Positions 55,160-64,000 of a stretch of 64,000 bases of DNA are shown piece by piece. Origin of the DNA: Allobaculum sp. Allo2 (lineage in GTDB: Bacteria > Bacillota_I > Bacilli_A > Erysipelotrichales > Erysipelotrichaceae). Under the pieces are notes generated by a model. That model saw only the letters and a program-made list of their open reading frames with translations. It was not told the origin of the DNA and searched no databases. Location of the stretch: positions 496,001 through 560,000 of the forward strand of contig NZ_CP078088.1 of assembly GCF_022701175.1 (NCBI RefSeq), given 5' to 3'. The position numbers were made by a program, and so were the translations under genes. Numbering within the stretch: the stretch's first letter is position 1; every line of letters starts with the position of its first letter.

Positions 55160-55244
55160 AAAAGGAAGTATCTCTTTTGATTCGTCTAAAATGCTTTTCA
55201 ACGGTCGGGTTTGTATCATACAGGCAGGAGGTAATTCAAGACCT

Positions 55245-57515
55245 ATGGACATTGATTTGAACCAAACTCTCGAGAATATTGCAGAGTTCTATTATGGAAA
55301 ACGTCTGAAAGACTGCACAGACCGCGAACTTTACTACATTCTCCTGGATCTGACAAAAGATCTTTTAAAAGGCGTTGAAGAAATCAAGGGCGATCGCCGT
55401 CTTTATTACATTTCAGCAGAGTTCCTCATTGGGAAGCTTCTTTCCAATAACCTTCTTAACCTGGGCCTGTATGCCGAGGTACGGGACATCCTGAAAAAGA
55501 ATGGAAAATCTCTTGCAGCAGTAGAAGAATACGAACCAGAACCTTCGCTGGGCAACGGCGGTCTCGGCCGTCTGGCTGCGTGCTTCCTGGATTCTATCGC
55601 AACCCTCGAACTGCCAGGCGACGGTGTCGGCCTGAATTATCATCTGGGCCTGTTCCACCAGGCTTTTGAAGACTACAAGCAGAAAGAATATCCGGATCCA
55701 TGGCTGAGCGACAATTCCTGGCTTACGGATACGGGCAAGTACTTCCCGGTACAGTTCGGCGATTTCAGCGTAGATGCGCATCTGTATTCCATTGATGTGT
55801 GCGGCTACACGAAAAGAAAAACCCCTTATGCTGTTTGATCTCGACACGGTAGACGAAAGCATCGTACAAAGCGGCATCGGCTTTGATAAAGACGATATCC
55901 GCAAAAACCTGACACTGTTCCTTTACCCGGATGACAGCGACGACGCAGGCCGTCTGCTTCGCGTTTACCAGCAGTATTTCCTCGTCAGCGCCGGTGCGCA
56001 GATGATTATCGAGGACATGAAGGCTGCCGGCTATCCTTTACAGGAAATCTCCAGGCATGCCGTCATTCAGATCAACGACACCCATCCTTCCATGGTTATC
56101 CCGGAACTGATCCGTCTGCTCATGGAAAACGGTCTGACGCTCGATGAAGCCATCGAACAGACCAAACAGACCTGCGCCTACACCAACCACACCATTCTGG
56201 CGGAAGCGCTGGAAAAATGGCCGATGGGATTCCTCGAACAGGTAGCGCCGCAGCTGCTGCCGATTATCGAAGAACTTGACAAGCGCGCCAAAGAACGTTC
56301 GGACAACCCGAAAACTGCGATTATCGACGAAAACGGCGTCGTTCACATGGCAAACATGGATATCCATTTCTCCAAGTCGACCAACGGCGTAGCCAAAATC
56401 CACACAGACATTCTGAAAGATACCGAACTTCATGATTTTTATGAACTCTATCCGGAAAAGTTCAACAACAAGACAAACGGCATCACCTTCCGCCGCTGGC
56501 TCCAGGCGTGCAACCCGCAGCTGACCGACTGGATTATTTCCAAGATCGGAACCGGCTTTTTGAAAAACGCCGATGAGCTGGCGAAACTTCTCCCGTTTGT
56601 GAAACAGCCCCAAGCGCTGAAGCAGCTGGCTGCGATCAAGCAGGAAAAGAAGGAAGAGCTCGCGGTATTCCTCAAAAACCGTCAGGGCATCGAACTCGAT
56701 ACCCATTCCATCTTTGATATTCAGGTAAAGCGTCTCCATGAATACAAGCGCCAGCAGATGAACCTGCTTTCGGCCATTCACCTGTATCAGGAGATCAGGA
56801 ACGGCTACAAGCCGGAACAGAAAGTCACCATTATTTTCGGTGCCAAGGCCGCCCCGGCTTACATTCTGGCCAAGGATATTATTCATGCCATTCTCGTCTT
56901 CTCGCAGATTGTCGACAGCGATCCGGAAGTTTCGAAATATATGCAGGTTGTCATGGTGGAAAACTATGATGTCACCTGTGCCGAAAAACTGATTCCGGCT
57001 GCGGATATTTCCGAACAGATTTCGCTGGCTTCCAAGGAAGCGTCCGGTACCAGCAATATGAAATTCATGCTGAACGGCGCGGTAACCCTCGGAACCGATG
57101 ACGGCGCCAACGTCGAAATTCACGACCTCGTCGGCGACGACAACATCTTCATTTTCGGAACAAAGAGTGAAGACGTCATCGAAAGCTACGCAAAGGGGAC
57201 TACCATCCGCAGGCCGTGCTCGAAGCAGAACCTGAGGTCAACGACATTGTGAACTTCCTGGTCGGCGAAGAAATGATGGCTCTGGGCGATCCGGAATGCC
57301 TGCATCGTCTGCACCATGACATGACGACTAAGGACTGGTTCATGGCTCTGCGCGATCTGGAAGCCTACATGGCTGAGCGCAAGAAAGCGTATGCGGCTTA
57401 CGCCGACAAGGATAAATGGTATGCCATGGCCCTCACCAACATCGCAATGGCCGGCTACTTCTCCAGCGACCGCACCATCGAACAGTACAACAAGGATATC
57501 TGGAAACTGAAATAA
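55245..57515 (+). CDS. glgP: Glycogen/maltodextrin phosphorylase
   Basis: Releases glucose 1-phosphate from alpha-1,4-glucan ends. [32 protein letters not shown] and the PLP-lysine region [15 protein letters not shown] with TDDGANVEI identify the family. About 757 residues. AGGAGG lies 13 bases before ATG 55245. Shifts near 55820 and 57199 (G4 for G5). Works with the ABC uptake system and amylomaltase in this window: MalQ lengthens oligosaccharides that GlgP then shortens. Confidence 0.95.
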
Positions 57516-57922
57516 GATATCCCCATCCGGCAATAGAAATCCGAAACAGAAATACGCAGTGCGCAGGGCCGTCGGCTTCTGCGCATTGTTCGTTTTGCCC
57601 GTAAACCTTACGATTCTGCTTCAAATTGCAAAAACAGGATTTTTTACACCCGTAGATCCGGGAAGAGGAAAAATATAGAATCAGCCAGCGACCCGCTTCG
57701 CGTCGGGCGTACGCAAAAATGACCGGGGAGTTTCTTTGCGTACCAATCCGGCTGCACGGTTCCTGGACAAAGTTGTCCGCTTTTATGAAGCGCTCTTTCA
57801 GGGCGCGCAGGACTTGTTTTACCCCCACTCAGGATTCACCCGAGCATCCGCAAAGGGATCCGAAAACAATTTACGTATTCGAAATACCATCCAAAAATAA
57901 AAAGGAGAATGAACGGGCAGAT
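57516..57922. other. Intergenic region between glgP and the nuclease-like gene
   Basis: Holds a glgP terminator (GTGCGCAG/CTGCGCAT, 57559-57586, then T-rich sequence). A 68-codon open stretch continuous with the downstream gene (57719-57922) has no ribosome site at its start and no recognisable sequence. Confidence 0.5.
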
Positions 57923-60900
57923 ATGAACCGACCTAGAATCAAAATTCCTTCTTTGATTCCCGTAGAAATCGAAGAGGAACCCAGAGAAACCGATTCTGTT
58001 TTTGCGCCTGAAACCGCCCTCGAAACAGAATCTGCAGCCCCTGCACAGGCTTCTCTCATCACGACCAATTCCCCGCAAAACGATCATTCGCCCGCTAACC
58101 TGGAAGCGGGACAGGAAAAGGCTCTGTCCAGTACGGAGTCCCTTTCTCATGCCGAATTAACGGCCGCTATCCCTGAAGATCTGCAGCCGGCATCCGCCGA
58201 TGCAGACGCGCCCAAAGCGCCGGAAAAGAGCGCGCAGAGCGTGCAGCCTGCCAGTGCGCCACAAGCAGCTAAATCCGAATCTGTCAGCACGGCACAATCG
58301 AAAGAATCGAGCGCACCGGCAATGAAAGCCGCAGAAACAAAGCCTTCTTTCCAGCCTGCAGCCCCTGCGCCAAAACAGCCGCTGAAACCGGAACAGGTTC
58401 TCGAAAAACTGGTGATCGATCCGATCGTCATGAAGCTCAATCCGCTTGACGATCCAACCGAGATTCCGCCGGCCATTTATGATCTGGCGGTCCAGATTAC
58501 CGACAACTGGGATCTTCTCGAACCTGTGTTCGATGCGCTTCGCACATCCCTTATCAGCAAGGATTATTCCTTTTCCGTCACTGCAAGAAACGGTGTGGAA
58601 CGAAAGAAACTGGTGTCCATGCTTTCCGGCATGGCGGGGCTGATGGCCGGCGTAGCCGAAACCGGCAAAAATGGCGTATCCGTTTCCGGACGCCTGATCC
58701 CAACACAGCGAGGCATAAAATTTGTGAGCGGAAGTTTCCTTGAAATGGCGTGCTACCAGAAAGTCAGAAAAATCGTGGAACGTCTGGCAGCGCAGGAAAA
58801 AGTCAGCTGGGGCGTGTATCCCAACGTCGTTGTAACCGACAAGCAGAATGGACTTGCGGTCAATGAATTCGACATGGTCATTGTCTTCGACGAAGACCTT
58901 TACGTTGTTGAGGTGAAGAGCGGCCATCAGTTCTCGGATTATGACAAGTACATGGCCGTCATTAAGAACTACTCTCTGGAAGACCATTTCCTGCTGATCG
59001 GAAACAGCCTGACGAAAAACCAGGCGGAGTATGTCCGCTACTTCTGCGGCTATGCGGTCTGCACTTTGCAGCCCAATTTCCTTTACGACACGCTCGCCAC
59101 GCTTTTCAAAAGCGGTCTGAAAGCCTCCCGGGAAGCGGCAGCACGTGAAGAAGAAGCCAGACAAGCGCGCCAGGCAGAGTTTGAAGCCCAGCGCAAGGCG
59201 GCTATCGAGAAATCCAAAGCCGAAAGTGCCATGCGTAAAGCCAAAGCGCAGGAAGCCGCCCGTCTCGAACGGGAACGTCTGGGAAAAGAACGCCAGGAAG
59301 CCCAGCGCCGCGAGAAGGAACGTCTCGAACGAGAACGCCAGAAAGCGGAATGCCGTGAGAAAGAGCGCCTGGAAAAGGAACGCCTTGCCTTAGAGCGCAT
59401 GGAAGAAGATCGTCTGGAAAAAGAGCGTGCCAAAAAGGCGGAAGAAGAAGCCAAAGCGAACAAATCCGCAGCCAAACGGGACGACGCTTCCCAGACCCCT
59501 GCCAGTCAGACGGCCAGATCGGCCTCTGAGGCAAGCCAGAACGCGGAAGCAGCCAAACCTGCAGCAGAATCCGCCAAACCTGCAGCAGAATCCGCAGACG
59601 TGTTGAATCTCACTGTCGCCAAACCGGCACAAACCGCGACTGCCAAATCCGTTTTAAAAACGGCGGAAAAAGAGCCGAAAGCGGAGCCGGTAAAGACACC
59701 CAAACCAGCAGAAACGCCAGAAGCTCCTGAAGTCCCAGTAAACCCAGAAACTGGAGCCGAAGAAAAAGCTGAACGGCCGGAACCCGCAAACAGTGAAAAA
59801 GCGGAAGAAACCGTCGAAACTGCTGAGCCATCCAATGCGGAGAATTCCAGCGAACCTGTTATGGAAGCTGAACCCGAAGGCAGCAATACGGCAGAAGAAC
59901 CGATCAGTCCGACAGAGCTGTCCGCTGAAAAAGAATCTGAATCAGCGGAAACACCAGTCGAAACCTCGACGGATCTCGCTGGAGCGATCGAAAACACTGA
60001 ACAGGTTCAGGAAGAAATGCCTGCCGCACCGGCCAAAGCACAGACGACGACCGAAACGCAGACAGAAACTCTGACTGTTGAAACGGGAGTGTCGAGTTCT
60101 GAAGCAGCGGAAACGCCAGAACCGGAAGCGGAAGAAAAAGCAGAAACGGAAGAAGACTCTGCGGAAGCTTCCAGGGAAGAATCCGTTTCGACGGTTCCAT
60201 CCAAAGAAGAAGTCAAAATGATTGCTGACGCTTCCAACGAAGAACGTCCAGCCGCACCTGCCGTATCCAGTGCAGAACCGGCTGAATCTCTCGAAAACCC
60301 GGCAAAAGCCGAATCTGCTTCAGAAGACGAACAGACAGTACACCCTTCTGAAGCGTCTGAAACCGCGAAAACGGCAGAAGCATCGGAAGAAGCTGCTGAA
60401 CCGGCGGTCGTTTCTGAAGAGACGTCCGCAAAGAGCGAAGACAATACGTCCAAGGCTGCGGATGAAAAAGCGGAAGGTCACCATGTCCTGACCGTTCGTC
60501 CGAATCATCTGCCGGCACCGGTGATTGCCTTTACGCTTACCGAAACCGAAACTGAGGTTTCTGCCCAGGCGGAAGCCGAAGAAGAAAAATTCGTACAGGA
60601 CGTACTGAGCAATCCGTCCGAAGAGACGAAGCAGCTGCTCGAAGAGGTCGAAAAAGCCGAAAAAGCGCTCGAGTCCGAGGCAAAACCGGCACCAGCCAAA
60701 CGCCGTCGCACGACAAAAGCCGAAGGCGAAAGAAAGCCGCTCCAGCGCGCAGGGGACGCAAGCCTAAAGCCGAAAGCACCCAGACTGCAGAAACCGCCGA
60801 AACGGAAAAAGCAGCACCGAAACGCCGCCGCACGACGCGCAAAACGAAAGATGCAGCCGCCGAAACGGCGACAAAACCGGCAGCAGAAACCGCAGCGAGC

Positions 60901-61184
60901 CAAGAAGCCCAGGCTGCGGAAGCAAAGCCAAAGCGCAGAAGAAAAACCGCAGCCGCCAAGGAAGGAACCACGACAGCTGCTGCGGAAAACACTGCTGCAT
61001 CCGAAAATTCCTCCAGCGGGGAAAAACCGAAACGCAAACGGAGAACCCCGCAAAGAAAACCGCAGAATCCAGCGAAACGCCGGCCGCTCCAGCTGAAAAC
61101 AGCGAGGAGAAGCCAAAGCGCAGACCCGGTCGAAAGAAAAAGACCGCAGAGGAATCTGCAGAGCAGGAAGGAGGAAATAGCTAG
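57923..61184 (+). CDS. PD-(D/E)XK nuclease-like protein with coiled coil and histone-H1/AT-hook-like tail
   Basis: About 1,088 residues. Residues 1-150 are disordered and Ala/Pro/Ser-rich. Residues about 155-405 form a globular domain ending in a restriction-endonuclease-like core: SGSFLEMACY (Glu274), NEFDMVIVF (Asp317) and VVEVKSG (Glu330-Lys332), the G-x-(W/F)-L-E...NExD...E-x-K order of the DUF1887/Card1 and NERD nucleases. A charged coiled coil follows (LERERLGKERQEAQRREKER, about 405-530), then about 350 residues of Ala/Glu/Ser/Thr-rich sequence. The tail repeats basic clusters (AKRRRTTK, RRGRKPK, PKRRRTTRK, KPKRRRK, KPKRKRR, RRPGRKKK). Shifts near 60733 and 61052. TAG at 61182-61184 overlaps the next start. 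Start at 57923 is the best ATG but lies 15 bases from AAGGAG. Confidence 0.75.
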
Positions 61185-62224
61185 TGGCGGAGACAACGGT
61201 AAATAAAGACAAATCGACGGTGAATAACCCGAAAAATACGCTAGAAACAATACAGAATTTATTGCGGCTGACAAAATCACGTCCACGACCTTCTTCACCA
61301 CGGGAGATGAGACGCTCGAGCGTCTCCATCCTGAGGGAAGCCGTACGCGTACGACGCTCGAAGCCGCGAAAGATGTTATGCAGGAAGTGGACTATGTCCT
61401 GGTCGAGGAGATCGCCCGCTCCTGCTACCTTACCCTTTGCAGTGCGCGGAGCTGGTCAGCCTCAGGCTGGCCAACTACTCCCGCAAGGCGATCTTCAATC
61501 ACCTGACCAAACTCAGCAAGTACCATGTGCTGCAGGAAAAGGCGATTCTTCGCAAGGGAGGAACCAAACTGACCTGCTTCTCGCTCGATCTGTTTGGATC
61601 GCAGATTGCCAAGCAGTCCGTCCATATGCACGGCGGGAATGTCTATCTTTCCTATTCCAGACGCCGTGAACTCAACAAGCCGGAAAAGCCGCTGGACATT
61701 TTCCGTATCCTCGTCGGCAACCAGATTCTGGTGGGGATGCTCAAAAGCGGCGTCAGCATGAAGCGCTTCGGTGTTCAGGAAGTGTTCGCTTCCGTCAATC
61801 CGCAGGACGTAAAAACGGTGCCATCATGCGTACGCCGGTCAATTTAACCCTCAATGACGGAAGCCGGCTGTTCTTTGAAGTCGTCCGCAATACGGACGAA
61901 TCGCTCGAACAGCTCTGTGAAAAGGTGAGTCGTTATTATTCGATTCTCGACAGCCAGTGGACGATGCTGGAAAGCCGCAATATGACGGATAAGACCAATA
62001 TCTATGCCTGCTTGCCGCAGCTGGTAATCTGCACAGAAAGTCCGGCGGATGCCGAACAGGTGTATCAGGCGTTAAAAGAACGCAGTCTGATTCGCAAGGA
62101 AGATACGCTTCTGTTTACCGAAGACATTCTCCATCTGAAAAATTCGCTGATTTCCCTGTACGAATTCAAAGAAGACGGCAGCCGTCAATGGTATCGTCTG
62201 CCGGGCATGAAACTCTACAAATAA
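61184..62224 (+). CDS. Winged-helix protein coupled to the nuclease-like gene (Replic_Relax-like?)
   Basis: About 347 residues. GTG 61184 overlaps the upstream stop (TAGTG) with GGAGG eight bases before. After a polar start, residues about 65-130 form a winged helix (VEEIARSCYLTLCQCAELVS, NYSRKAIFNHLTKLSKYHVL). The C-terminal half (RLFFEVVRNTDESLEQLCEK, VSRYYSILDSQW, QLVICTESPADAEQVYQAL) has the alternating strand/helix order and position of the catalytic-type segment of Replic_Relax family proteins (wHTH plus restriction-like fold). That match is by eye and tentative. Shifts near 61269, 61438 and 61825. Co-transcribed with the nuclease-like gene; terminator at 62357. Confidence 0.65.
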
Positions 62225-62249
62225 AGCCCGATCAAAACCGAAAAGAAAA

Positions 62250-62270
62250 GGACAGAATGTTCTTCTGTCC
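62250..62270 (-). terminator. Minus-strand terminator-like hairpin
   Basis: 8-bp stem GGACAGAA/TTCTGTCC with a T-rich run only on the minus side. It may be a back-up stop for transcripts of the ATPase gene. Confidence 0.5.
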
Positions 62271-62356
62271 CATAAAAATCGAGGAATAGAAAGCCGGCTT
62301 AAACGCCCGGCAATCGATCTCGTCTGGTTTTTCCTTTCCGATTTCTGTTTCATTCG

Positions 62357-62394
62357 CGCGCTCATCCATAAGATAGTGGACGAGCGCGTTTTTT
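62357..62394 (+). terminator. Terminator of the nuclease/winged-helix operon
   Basis: CGCGCTC...GAGCGCG with an added CCA/TGG pair inside, followed by six T. Confidence 0.85.
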
Positions 62395-62540
62395 CTTCTG
62401 TATCGCTTCTGTATCGTTTAATACAATCTCGCTGGGAAAACCCTCCTGCCCTCAGACGCAAAGAAAGGATCAGGGTTCAGCTTCTGTGCGCAGATGTTTC
62501 GCCGGTTCTGGAAAAATGGTATTTCAATACAATAATTCCG

Positions 62541-62572
62541 TGGAAAAATTGTACCAGAATACAATTTTTCCA
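62541..62572. repeat. Perfect 13-bp AT-rich inverted repeat
   Basis: TGGAAAAATTGTA-CCAGAA-TACAATTTTTCCA, between the terminators of two convergent operons and flanked by AATACAAT direct repeats. Confidence 0.9.
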
Positions 62573-62633
62573 GAATCATGCATTTTTTGCACAACAGGGT
62601 TCGAAATGGGGAATCTGCTATTCGAAAACAGAG

Positions 62634-62664
62634 AAAAGCGGCAGAACACAGAGTGCTCTGCCGC
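62634..62664 (-). terminator. Terminator of the sugar-ABC ATPase gene
   Basis: Minus-strand 8-bp stem GCGGCAGA/TCTGCCGC followed by TTTT. Confidence 0.85.
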
Positions 62665-62727
62665 AGGAATAACGATGGAAAGGAATGACCCGAAAGCTTC
62701 GGGACTGTCCATTTGGCGAAAACGCGA

Positions 62728-63888
62728 TTAAGCGCTGCGCTCTTCGATTACGATGCCGGTATCCGGGTCAACTTCAACCAGGATATTGCGTCCAGTGTCC
62801 TTGTCGAAGAGGTGGATCCGGTCGGTGTTTACAGCGAGTTCAACGACATCGCCGGCTTTGGTCTTGGAAGAAGGATCCACTGCCGCGATGATCTGGGTTC
62901 CGTTGCAGTCTACGTAGAGGTTGCTGTCAGCGCCGAGCATTTCATAGACTTCCACTTTGCCTTTCGCCTTGGCTTCCGGGTGGCTTGCTACTTCTTCCGG
63001 ATCGTCGGAAAGATCTTCCGGACGGATACCGAGGGTAACGGTGTCGCCGTCCTTGTAGCCTTTTTCGCGAACGCGGGCTGCGAATTTTTCTGGAATCAGG
63101 ATATTGTCGTCGCCGATCGTGAGGTACGTCTTGCCGTCTTTTTCATTGATGACAACGTCCATGAAGTTCATCTGCGGAGAACCGATGAAGCCGGCAACGA
63201 ACTTGTTGATCGGATAGTCGTACAGGTGGGCCGGGGTATCGATCTGCTGCACTTCACCGTCGCTCATGACAACGATACGATCGCCCAGGGTCATGGCTTC
63301 GGTCTGGTCGTGGGTTACGTAAATAATGGTAGCGCCCAGTTTTTCATGCAGTTTGGAAATTTCTACACGCATCTGGCCGCGCAGCTTGGCATCCAGGTTG
63401 GACAGCGGTTCATCCATCAGCAGAACCTTTGGATGACGGACAATGGCACGTCCCATGGCAACACGCTGTCTCTGACCGCCGGAAAGCGCTTTTGGCTTAC
63501 GGTCGAGCAGGCTGTCCAGACCGAGCGTACGGCTGGTCTGTGCGACACGCTTGTCGATTTCTTCTTTTGGCAGTTTGGCAATCTTCAGCGGGAATTCCAT
63601 GTTTTCGCGAACCGTTAAGAACGGATACAGGGCGTAGGACTGGAAAACCATCGCGATCTTGCGGTCTTTTGGATCGAGATCGTTTACGCGGTTGCCGTCG
63701 ATGATCAGATCGCCGCCGGAAATTTCTTCCAGACCGGCAATCATGCGCAGCGTGGTGGATTTTCCGCAGCCCGAAGGACCTACGAAAATAACAAACTCGC
63801 CGTCTTTAACATCCAGGTTGAAGTCCTTAACGGCTTCAAAACCGTTTGGATACACTTTCTTAATATGTTTGAGATTGAGCTCTGACAT
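62728..63888 (-). CDS. msmK: Multi-sugar ABC transporter ATPase (MsmK/UgpC type)
   Basis: Intact, 386 residues. Walker A GPSGCGKST, signature LSGGQRQRVAMGRA, Walker B VLLMDEPLSNLDAK and switch His in YVTHDQ, followed by the TOBE/regulatory domain (GIRPEDL, EVYEMLGADSNLYVDCNG). This subfamily energises several CUT1 sugar importers; the permease pair at 47.4-49.1 kb lacks its own ATPase, so this is the likely partner. AAAGGAG before ATG 63888 and a near-consensus promoter at 63963-63991 make it a single-gene unit. Confidence 0.93.
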   Translation of the reverse strand: MSELNLKHIKKVYPNGFEAVKDFNLDVKDGEFVIFVGPSGCGKSTTLRMIAGLEEISGGDLIIDGNRVNDLDPKDRKIAMVFQSYALYPFLTVRENMEFPLKIAKLPKEEIDKRVAQTSRTLGLDSLLDRKPKALSGGQRQRVAMGRAIVRHPKVLLMDEPLSNLDAKLRGQMRVEISKLHEKLGATIIYVTHDQTEAMTLGDRIVVMSDGEVQQIDTPAHLYDYPINKFVAGFIGSPQMNFMDVVINEKDGKTYLTIGDDNILIPEKFAARVREKGYKDGDTVTLGIRPEDLSDDPEEVASHPEAKAKGKVEVYEMLGADSNLYVDCNGTQIIAAVDPSSKTKAGDVVELAVNTDRIHLFDKDTGRNILVEVDPDTGIVIEERSA

Positions 63889-63962
63889 AGCTTCTCCTTT
63901 ATATACGGCTGGGAAAGTATCGCCGGCCTCACGCCCGCAAAATGCTTTCTAAGAAATCTCAA

Positions 63963-63991
63963 AATATAAATGGGGATCTCATCTGGGTCAA
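63963..63991 (-). promoter_or_regulatory. Promoter of the sugar-ABC ATPase gene
   Basis: Minus strand: -35 TTGACC (63986-63991), 17-base spacer, -10 TATATT (63963-63968). Confidence 0.7.
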
Positions 63992-64000
63992 GGCAGATAC

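Noticed and set aside
57923..61184. CRISPR ancillary nuclease (true Card1/Can2)
   Set aside because: No CARF domain is visible before the nuclease-like core, and there is no CRISPR-Cas locus in the window; only the nuclease-core pattern is shared.

Overview
The window is 64 kb of a bacterial chromosome, almost certainly Bacillota. Supporting signs are a hrcA-grpE-dnaK-dnaJ cluster with CIRCE operators, strong AGGAGG-type ribosome sites, Gram-positive lipoprotein and CapA-type surface proteins, cre-like catabolite sites and no outer-membrane genes. Base composition is about 50-53% GC with AT-rich intergenic patches. A gut Erysipelotrichales-like lineage would fit, but that is inference. No rRNA, tRNA, CRISPR array, phage or IS element was recognised.

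Most genes are interrupted by single-base frameshifts. Wherever I could reconstruct the original frame, the defect was nearly always one missing base in a mononucleotide run (for example A7 read as A6, or CC as C). This points to a homopolymer-biased sequencing or assembly error rather than gene decay. I therefore report such genes as whole CDSs with gene-level coordinates and note the shifts.

Layout: 1-5.3 kb, end of comEC, a membrane-anchored C39-like peptidase, and ftsH behind a CIRCE-like operator. 5.9-9.1 kb, a secreted CAP-like/Ig-like-repeat/DUF5648 surface protein. 9.3-13.6 kb, a minus-strand aroB-aroC-aroA-tyrA operon. 13.9-16.4 kb, a GT2 glycosyltransferase and two flavin proteins. 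16.6-19 kb, pheA plus an aromatic-type aminotransferase, which complete the phenylalanine/tyrosine branch with the aro operon. 19.5-21 kb, a GH77-like protein lacking the catalytic nucleophile. 21.3-25 kb, an XRE regulator in an AT-rich patch, lon and an HxlR regulator. 25.3-33.8 kb, small accessory genes: DUF308, DUF1643, CapA, a second C39 peptidase, a duplicated EamA transporter with a divergent TetR gene, a MerR/GyrI-like regulator and a laccase-domain protein. 33.9-40.1 kb, the chaperone cluster. 40.4-45.3 kb, type I idi, a degenerate NERD-like membrane protein, membrane proteins and an orphan OpuAC-type lipoprotein. 45.6-57.5 kb, alpha-glucan uptake and breakdown: binding protein, two permeases, LacI regulator, a catalytically intact malQ, an Na/Pi-type transporter and glgP. 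The sugar-transport ATPase (MsmK/UgpC type) lies at 62.7-63.9 kb.

The most unusual locus is 57.9-62.2 kb. It is a tightly coupled two-gene operon encoding a roughly 1,090-residue PD-(D/E)XK nuclease-like protein and a winged-helix protein. The nuclease resembles the DUF1887/Card1 and NERD families and carries a long coiled-coil/disordered region and a histone-H1/AT-hook-like basic tail. I do not recognise this pair as a described system.
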